Shown here in pieces: positions 21,087 to 27,795 of a DNA stretch of 27,795 nt. The notes beneath the pieces are model-generated. The model worked only from the letters and a program-made list of their open reading frames with translations, was not told where the DNA came from and did not search any database. The number at the start of each line of letters is the position of its first letter. The first letter of the stretch is position 1. A program made the position numbers and the translations under genes. Source of the stretch: Physocladia obscura (lineage: Eukaryota; Chytridiomycota; Chytridiomycetes; Chytridiales; Chytriomycetaceae); the NCBI GenBank assembly GCA_027596945.1, contig JADGJH010000152.1, forward strand, positions 1-27,795, in the 5' to 3' direction.

Positions 21087-22330
21087 ATGGGGGATCCGTA
21101 CTACGCAGTAAAAGAGTTCGTACATTGCACCAATTCCACTCCGTTACATCCCTCGCATTCGTAAAACTACTATACGACAAGCTAACTGAAACATCCGATG
21201 CCAATTCGAAACCATACTGTCCGATTGAAACCAACATTCTACGTAAACATCAAAAATCAACAACCGAACGATTCTGCTGTTTACCAGCGAGATTGAGCAA
21301 GCTCTGAGCCACGCCCAACAACTGCACACGAATCTTCGACGTTTGCAGAACTCGGGATCTTCGGCAGCCAGCGTTGAGAAGCAGAGCGAGTTGCTTTGGA
21401 CTCATGGCGAGCTTTCGACAGCTGCGGCAAATATTACCGAGGATTTGACTGATCTTGCTGGTGCAGGTTTGTTGTATTTTGGAAAAAGTTTTAATCTGTT
21501 CCATTATTACTCTGCCTATTCACCAATAATTTGTATTTAGTTGCTGCTGTCGCATCAAATCCAGCACGTTTCAACCTCGACGCGTCAGCAGTAGCACAAC
21601 GGTTAGACTTTGTTGCGCGCACACGACGTGAACTCGATGAAATCAATACCACGCTTGCACGTAAACGTGCCGCGTCGGCACAGCCACAGGTATCAAATAG
21701 CCTGGCCCCACCGAATATTCATGCAAAGCCAAAATCCGTGGCATCTTCCCCAAAATCTGATAGGGATTTGTTGCTCGGGAATGGCGGAAAGAGCAGATCA
21801 CAGAGCGAACAACCCAGGTGTTTGAACAATGACAAATCCATGGATAGGGAAAATAGTGTTCAACAAATGATAATGAAGGAGCAAGATCAACAACTCGAGA
21901 GCGTGGCGACAACAGTCACAAATATGAAAGAAATTGCAATAGTTATGAATCATGAACTTGAAGACCAAGCAGCGTAAGTAAAACTTTTTTTATAAGACAA
22001 ATGATTCAAAATTTTCCACATTTGTAGCTTACTACAAGATCTGGATGTTCAAGTTGATGATACACAAGGAAAATTGGACATGGGGCTAAAAAGATTAAAG
22101 GACTTTATTCAAGCCAATTCAGGTATGATTGTATTTCAAAATTTTACGGTATATCGATCAGAGGTTTTCAAATCCACACACATTCACTCACACTCATCAT
22201 ACCTTATTCACCCAAACGCACGCACATGTGTACACTTAAAACAAAACCAATAGACACAAAACAGCAGTGGACAATATGCTGCCTAATTATTGCACTTGTC
22301 GTTCTACTCATAGTTGTTTTTTCTTTGTAA
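21087..22330 (+). CDS. STX6: syntaxin-6/Tlg1-type Qc-SNARE, five exons
   Basis: Exons: 21087-21115, 21288-21466, 21541-21973, 22028-22122, 22254-22330; 270 residues, near the 255 of animal syntaxin-6. The start MGDPYYAVKDEIEQALSHAQ (across the first join) matches the syntaxin-6 N-terminus (EDPF..VKGEVQKA). An N-terminal helical bundle follows, including SNPARFNLD (syntaxin-6: ANPRKFNLD). Then comes a Qc-SNARE helix (about 179-245) with the zero-layer Gln at 212 (HELEDQAALL) and a C-terminal membrane anchor (about 251-270, ICCLIIALVVLLIVVFSL). It mediates fusion of endosome-derived vesicles with the trans-Golgi network. The first intron is 172 nt, longer than most here. A poly(A) signal AATAAA sits at 22485-22490. 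Confidence 0.93.
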
Positions 22331-24165
22331 AATCTATCCTCCTTTTATTTTCAAATAATCACATGAGCGCTCACTCTTTTGGTATCAGTAGTCTGAATAC
22401 AATTTTCAAATATTTCACTTCATATTTTCAGTTTTTCCATCAGTCCAATCAAGTCCTCACATTTATCCAGGGCAAGATTTGTATAATAAATCCGATGAAG
22501 ATTTGACGATGATAGGAATAACCTTTATAAAAAATTCCTTCATAATTCCCATCTCATGAAATTTCTAATCATGAATTTGTCATTATGTTGCAATGTCAAC
22601 TAGAAAGCTTCACCAGACAGGCAATTCATCACTTTTGCAGTATTTCTTTTTGAAGTGTTGCAAAATAATTCAAGCACAGGTAGTTGATTTGATGTGAATT
22701 CACAGAAGAATGAAAGGAGATCAAATTTGCTTTTCATTTTTTTCAGCAAAAACATGGGTTTCCACACAAGGCTATTTCTCAATCCAACTCCTAATAATCA
22801 AATTGCGTTTCAAATTGTCTTTATCGCAAGTTAGGACGAGGCAAATCAGCAGAAGTCACAATATATTTACTAAAATAGAATCATCAAGTGTAAAATTTTT
22901 AAAGTTGGTTGAATTAACGTTTCCCTCCATGCCAAAATGATTCAAAAGTCAAAAAATTGTTTCTTGGAAACTTAGAAAGCGTAGTCTTCAAATTTTTGTG
23001 CAGTTTACAGCACAAAAGAGGTAAGAAATTGTTTTAGTCTCGTACAATTCCACAAAAGCAATGAGCCTATCACAAATCAAATAGAAATTTGGTATCTATT
23101 TAGATGCAATGCTCAAATAAATAAAATTCTGGTTAATAAAAATATTCATGTTTGCATTTGGACTGAAATGGTGTTAGTAAAGCTTAGTCAAGAATTTATT
23201 GTACAGGTCTATAAAGCAATCTGGTCGATGCAAGAGGTTAGTGCTCAATGTGTTCATGAGCAACAATCCATCATTAAATCTCAAATAACTATCATAAAAA
23301 TTGAATGCGAGAAGTTAGTGCTCAATGTGTTTAAATGCTATTTGCAACCGCTAAACAATTGCCGAAGCCTCGCAAAAAGACTGCAACTGAAAAAATAGTA
23401 AACTGTCAATGTGACTTTAATAATAAAGATTTAGAGCTTTTACTGTAATTTTATAATATTTGAACTAGTTTTTTATTTAAAAATAAAGTCCCTTTTATAG
23501 TTCTCCCTAATCAACATAAAAGTCCAAAGACGGCTCCACCCAAAAATCTCAAAAGAGTGATATGAAATATAGTTAAATCAAAATGAAAAAGAGTGATAAC
23601 AAAAGGAGAATTGTGTCGGGTGGATTAAATGAATTGTTGTTGATGAATGCTGGGGAGCGAACTAAAACAACAAAAAGAAATTATTAAATGTGAAAAATGA
23701 TATCACCTCAAGCATTCTAGGAGAACTAAAAGAGCAATAAAAAAAAAACATCTGGAAGGTGTTGCACGCTATTGTTTTTTTTCTGTACTCAGACTGGTGG
23801 AAACAAATTTTGCTGACTAGTACTTAAAAATGTTAGAAACTGCTGAACAAAAATACGTCAATTTTAGTATGCAAATCTGATGCAAACATTTGCAACAGCA
23901 AAATCAAGAGCAACATTTTTTTCCGCAGTTTCAACTGAATCTTTTGAAAAATAATATATATATATAAAATAAAAACTATTTATTTATTTTTTATTTATTT
24001 AATTTGAACCAAAATAATAATGTAAAAATATCTTTTATTTATGTATTATTTTTGCTTGCATTTCTTGTTTCATTCCATTAACTCTCACCACAGAGTCATT
24101 GAAACTTCAACATGCCCAACCTTACTCCTTAAACAATTTGACCCAGTCTGTTGACCATGATTCAG
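22331..24165. other. gene-poor AT-rich region, no supported gene
   Basis: The region begins with the SNARE 3' UTR (AATAAA at 22485). After that, only short open frames in mixed orientation are found: about 60 codons at 22600-22782 (-), 76 codons at 22710-22940 (+) and 76 codons at 23168-23398 (+). None shows a family I recognise or paired splice sites. The general look (short conserved-seeming stretches broken by stops) suggests decayed transposons. A short AT repeat and TTTA-rich tract lies at 23950-24010. Confidence 0.5.
23232..23331 (+). repeat. direct repeat, 18-nt core at 23237-23254 and 23314-23331
   Basis: GTTAGTGCTCAATGTGTT occurs twice, 77 bp apart, with partly matching sequence just upstream of each copy (gatgcaagag / gaatgcgagaa). 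The 77-bp offset is not a multiple of three, which argues against a protein-level repeat and for a small non-coding duplication. Confidence 0.7.
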
Positions 24166-24418
24166 GAGACTCTACTACAGTCTTTACCAGCTGACAAAGA
24201 AATTGCTGCAGACCAATGTTAAAGTAAAAGATTCAAGCTGTATGGAAAAATGAATTCACTCTTCATTTAAAGAAATGGCTCAATTTTCTTAAAGAACAAA
24301 ACAGTGGACTTGCCGTTTCCATCATTAAGCAGAAGCTTTTGTATTAATACAAGAAAGTTTTGTATAGGGAGGAAAATGCAAGGTTTATTTAAAGATGGTT
24401 TTTTGCGACAATATGATT
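24165..24418 (+). mobile_element. possible pogo/Tigger-like (CENP-B HTH) transposase scrap
   Basis: One frame reads WKNEFTLHLKKWLNFLKEQN, then SGLAVSIIKQKLLY, a stop, YKKVLYREENARFI, a stop and RWFF. The order of a Trp-containing helix, a Gly-x-x-Val-Ser turn, a Lys-rich helix and a final aromatic Trp-Phe block resembles the second helix-turn-helix of pogo/CENP-B proteins (family forms xWLxxxRxxGxxVS, then FxxSxGWxxxF). Two in-frame stops make it dead. This is homology by eye and weak. Confidence 0.33.
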
Positions 24419-24433
24419 TTTCGCTGTTTGTGT

Positions 24434-24560
24434 CTTTTTTTCTTTTTTTCTTTTTTTCTTTATATTTTAATTAAATTTTTTTTAATTTAAATTTTTTTAA
24501 AAAAAAAAAATAAAAATCGTTTTTCCTCCTCTTTTATTTTTTTTTTTTTTTTTACCACTA
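24434..24560. repeat. poly-pyrimidine and A/T homopolymer tract upstream of the ArfGAP gene
   Basis: A three-unit CTTTTTTT octamer repeat starts near 24434. Long T, then A, then T runs follow up to about 24555, ending 40-50 bp before the ArfGAP start codon. Poly(dA:dT) tracts of this kind commonly exclude nucleosomes at fungal promoters; that role here is inference. Confidence 0.6.
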
Positions 24561-24603
24561 TTTTTGGAACTTTTTAAGAAAATACAATAATAATTAAGAA
24601 AAA

Positions 24604-26560
24604 ATGCCAAAACCGTCGAAAGAAGAAGATAGACAAAATCGAAAGCAATTGCAAACACTCCTTCAAGTTCCTGAGAACACTCTGTGTGCAGATTGTTCTG
24701 ATCCCAGTAAGTATATTTTGTTATTTTTACCCTTCAAATATGCAAATCCATGAAATAAAATAGAACCAAAATGGGCTTCAACAACACTCGGAGTATTTCT
24801 TTGCATCCGCTGCGCTGGATTACACCGAAACTTGGGCCGTGAAGTTAGCGTCATAAAAAGCATTGACGCAGATGCGTGGACAGCTTCTGAAGTCTCTGTA
24901 ATGGGTGCAATTGGAAACCGTCGCGCAAATGCACGTTTTTTAGCCCTCGGTGGCACACCACCGGAACCAACAGCCAAAGATTTGGAATCACATTTTTTTT
25001 CGGCAAGTTTCGGTGAAGTCCAAGACAAAGCGCGATGCAATGACAAAGAAATGTTGAAATTCATAACACGCAAGTATAAAGGGAAAGTATTTATGCGTGA
25101 AAATGATCGACGCGACTTTGAACGTGAGCAGCTGCAAAGGCAAACGCAAGTTGGACAGTATCAAAATCAACAACAAGCAGTGCAAAAAAATGGCAGCAGT
25201 ATTAATCCAAATTCCCCGATTTCTCTTGAGCCAGATGACCATATTACTTTCTCTGGACAGCTCAAATTGCTTGCCGGGATGGGTTTCACTGACGTCACAA
25301 AGTGTCTCGTCGCTTTGAAACGTGGCAAAGGCAATATTGATGCTGCAGTGGGACTTTTGGTGCATGGAAAGAATTTGGATCCAGCACCGCAACAGTCTTT
25401 AGTTTCAAAATCTTTACCAGTATTTTCAAGTAATAATACTTCCATGAAACAATCTCTTGAACATGCACTTGCGTTTTTGTATGGGATGGGATTCACTGAC
25501 AGAGACACGAATATAGCTGCTTTGAAAAAAGCAGATGCCAACGTGGATTGTGCTGTTTCTATACTCATGGACCAGGCATATTTGAATTTTGCTCCAAAAT
25601 CCGTCGCTGTTGTTGAAAATGAAGATTTAATGTCTCTAAACAACCTTATGCCTATGACTCAACCGGCTTCTTTGAGGTTTCAGAACAATCAACAAAGCTC
25701 TGCAAGTCCATTTAATGTCTTTTCCAGTCAATCACAGCCGATTCAAGCTGATCAACAACAGTTAATTCAAGGTGTTCAACAGTCGCAAGTTCTGCCCTTT
25801 GATAAAGCTCAGTTGCAACAACTTCAGCATCAGCAGCCCACCCTACAAAAATTTCCACCATTTAATACTACACAACAGCTTCAGCCGTACCAGCAGTCAA
25901 GTTTACAGCAATTTCAGCGATTCTACGCACTGGCACAACAAGTAAAGCTGTCACTGCAACAACAACAATTTTCCTCTGTACAACAAGCATGGCCGCCGCA
26001 ACCATCTCAAGTTCAATCTCAACAGCAGAATACATTTATTTCATCAGCAGAACAAATCCAGCTGAAGCCAAATTATTCGCCGCAGATTTCACCCGGGTTA
26101 TATTCAACACATTCGCCAATCTTCCAGCCACAATCTCAGCAGCGGCAGCAACAAACTCTCAATTTTTCAGGTGACAGTGCGCAACAAATTGATCCATTTG
26201 CTGCGCTGCTGAAAGATTCAAACATGATGCCAGCACAACAGATGCCAGCGCAACAGTTTCAGGGTTTTGGATTGCAACAACTTCAGCATCAGCAACAACT
26301 CACTTTGGGCATGACCGCCACTAAAAATCCTGTAATTGACAATTCAAATTATTCAGCAACACCTGCTTTTGCTGTTTTTAATGTCAGTTTAATTTTAGTT
26401 TAAAATAATTTTCTTTGAAAATTTTCTTAAGCAACAACAGATTCCGCGAGTTAATGGAAATTATGGGCAGCAATTGCCCCAATCTATTGAAAATTCGCAG
26501 CGAAATCAGATTGAAATAATTGATCAGCAGCGACAGCTTCTAGGAAATTTTCAGCAGTAA
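24604..26560 (+). CDS. GTS1: ArfGAP with two UBA domains and Gln-rich tail (Gts1/ucp3-like), three exons
   Basis: Exons: 24604-24706, 24764-26382, 26432-26560; 616 residues. Residues about 15-130 form an ArfGAP domain with zinc ligands C28-x2-C31-x16-C48-x2-C51 (CADC ... CIRC) and the catalytic Arg56 in GLHRNLG; it stimulates GTP hydrolysis on Arf GTPases during vesicle budding. Two UBA domains follow, about 197-240 (LAGMGFTDVTKC) and about 263-305 (LYGMGFTDRDTN), which bind ubiquitin in known proteins. The last 280 residues are strongly Gln-rich with Pro, Ser and Phe, as in yeast Gts1. The final intron begins GTCAGT, a less common donor; without it the frame stops at 26401-26403, so an alternative shorter C-terminus is possible. 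An AATAAA is near 26673. Confidence 0.92.
25813..26294 (+). repeat. identical 23-nt direct repeat inside the Gln-rich tail
   Basis: The same 23 bases, encoding LQQLQHQQ, occur at 25813-25835 and 26272-26294. This is consistent with slippage or local duplication driving growth of the CAA/CAG-rich region. Confidence 0.75.
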
Positions 26561-27795
26561 CAGCAGAAGCTATACTTTTGAAGCAATAACAGGCTTTTTT
26601 TTACTTAATCTGTTCCAAAATAATTGGCCATTTCAAATTTCGGACAGCAGGGAATATTAATTTATCAAAGATGAATAAACATGGTTGTAAAAAACTGTTT
26701 ATAAAAAACTTTTTTGCTTAAAATGTTTTTCAAACTGGTTGGTAATCTTTGTCCGAAGCCGAGTTTCGATTTATTAAAAAACAAAGCAAGGAACTTGCGC
26801 CAAGAAATTTTATTTTCTCTTTTTCTCCTTTAAAGATCCACAGCTAGTATCGTCGTTCCATCTACCCTAAAACAGCTAACCAAGCTTCGCGCTTGTTTTC
26901 CTTTCTTTGATTTTATTTCGTGTCTTCTCAATAAAATTGCCATTTGGGGTGTTTAGGCAACATTTCCAACCAGAATAAGTTTTTCACAAGAGAAACCCCC
27001 AATTTATTAATTGAAAAGTACTGTTGTAAAGTGAAAATAAAAATTTGCCGTAAAACTACTCCAAAGTCTCCGATCCACAGTATTTAATAAAAAACAGAGA
27101 GATTAATGCAAATTATCTATAATAATAAACAGATCTATCTGAAAAAATTGAATACAGTTCAAGCAATATCTTAACTTGCTCTTCTGGCCATGCCATCTTT
27201 TTTGAGGCTCCTTCCACTACTGTCCAAGAATTGCTTGAGTCTGATAGGTTGGACATGTATACTTATAGTTCTTTTTTGCTCGTATGCTTCAAAGACATGA
27301 CCAATCCTGTTTCGGTTGACTTTGAACCATTGTGTTCTTACGCTTTTTTCATGGATTTTCAAACAAAAAATCTACTCAGAACTCAACTTAATTATTATTC
27401 TACGAAAAAAAACAAAAAAAAACAGGAAAAACATTAAACAAGCGTGCACCATATTTCAATTTTTTAGCTGTACAAAAATTTTGTCATTGTTGAAATATTC
27501 TACAGATTTAGTTCATGGGTAAAAAAACTGCCATGATTATAATATTAAATAGAATTTTCAGATCCAATGACTTAATTACAGCCAGTTCAACTTACATTGC
27601 CTGCCGAAAATTAAGTGGAAGAAAAAAAATTAAAACAACAAAAAAAATTTTTACTTTTCTGAAAATTTTATGAGGAAAGTGAACTATTTACTGCCCTGGT
27701 GATTTTTTTTTTTTTTTTCTCGATAGAAAATGAGAAATAAATGATTTGTCTTTTAAACAAAACCGAGCCCACCAGAAAAGCGCGCAGATCGTATG
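26561..27795. other. intergenic flank, no strongly supported gene
   Basis: After the ArfGAP gene come its 3' UTR (AATAAA near 26673), then AT-rich sequence with stops in every frame. The only item of note is the Myb/SANT-like fragment at 27113-27256 (-). Poly-T occurs near 27703-27719. The end of the window shows no recognisable coding start. Confidence 0.5.
27113..27256 (-). pseudogene. possible Myb/SANT-like domain fragment
   Basis: A 47-codon ATG-led minus-strand frame contains SKKMAWPEEQVKILLELYS, which resembles the first helix of Myb/SANT-like DNA-binding domains (family form WTEEQVxxLLELY) often found in Harbinger-type transposons and related host proteins. The remaining two helices are missing and the frame ends at TAA, so it is a fragment or a first exon. 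A 63-codon minus-strand frame at 27171-27362 overlaps it in another register and is not recognisable. Confidence 0.33.

Noticed and set aside
22140..22260. CA-rich stretch in the last SNARE intron as a microsatellite or CRISPR-like array
   Set aside because: The CA/CACT units are short and imperfect and the stretch sits inside an intron; there are no spacers or consistent repeats.
1..27795. tRNA, rRNA or organellar genes
   Set aside because: I saw no tRNA A/B boxes with a matching cloverleaf and no rRNA-like conserved stretch by eye; a tRNAscan or Rfam scan would be decisive.

Overview
This is a stretch of a compact, intron-rich nuclear genome from a eukaryote, most likely an early-diverging flagellated (chytrid-like) fungus. 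The introns are mostly 45-80 nt with GT..AG ends, intergenic DNA is AT-rich, and neighbouring genes are often only 20-90 bp apart. Fungal-type proteins (a Gts1-like ArfGAP with UBA and Gln-rich regions, a Tlg1/syntaxin-6 SNARE, peroxisomal D-amino-acid oxidases) sit beside a motile-cilium protein, CFAP161, that non-flagellated fungi lack. The organism assignment is inference. There are no bacterial features, CRISPR arrays, rRNA or tRNA genes that I can see.

Layout. 1-1193: flank with a possible upstream gene end, a weak minus-strand exon and little else. 1194-9600 (+): a 14-exon gene for a 2,563-residue kinesin-like protein with a decayed motor and a huge coiled-coil stalk. 9798-12090 (-): a four-exon, 699-residue C2H2 zinc-finger protein, convergent with the kinesin gene. 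12388-13965: a transposon graveyard, with a hAT transposase relic (-) beside a mariner-type transposase relic (+). 13973-14731 (-): a histidine phosphatase gene with a 12-nt first exon. 14763-17658 (+): two tandem D-amino-acid oxidase genes of identical length. 17741-18453 (+): a 219-residue protein with three SxIP motifs. 18513-19578 (+): CFAP161. 19624-21034 (-): an NSRP1-like splicing regulator. 21087-22330 (+): a syntaxin-6/Tlg1 SNARE. 22331-24603: a gene desert with transposon scraps and simple sequence. 24604-26560 (+): a Gts1-like ArfGAP. 26561-27795: a mostly empty flank with a possible Myb/SANT-like fragment.

Exon models were built by hand. For each full gene the exon lengths sum to a multiple of three and the joins restore recognisable motifs, so the models are internally consistent, but no transcript evidence was available. 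A functional theme, stated only as inference, is microtubule and flagellum biology: the kinesin-like protein, the SxIP (possible EB1-binding) protein and CFAP161. The two oxidases end in a type-1 peroxisomal signal and probably handle D-amino acids. The most unusual items are the kinesin with substitutions in nearly every nucleotide-sensing motif, the SxIP protein next to CFAP161, and the paralogous oxidases that have swapped one intron position.
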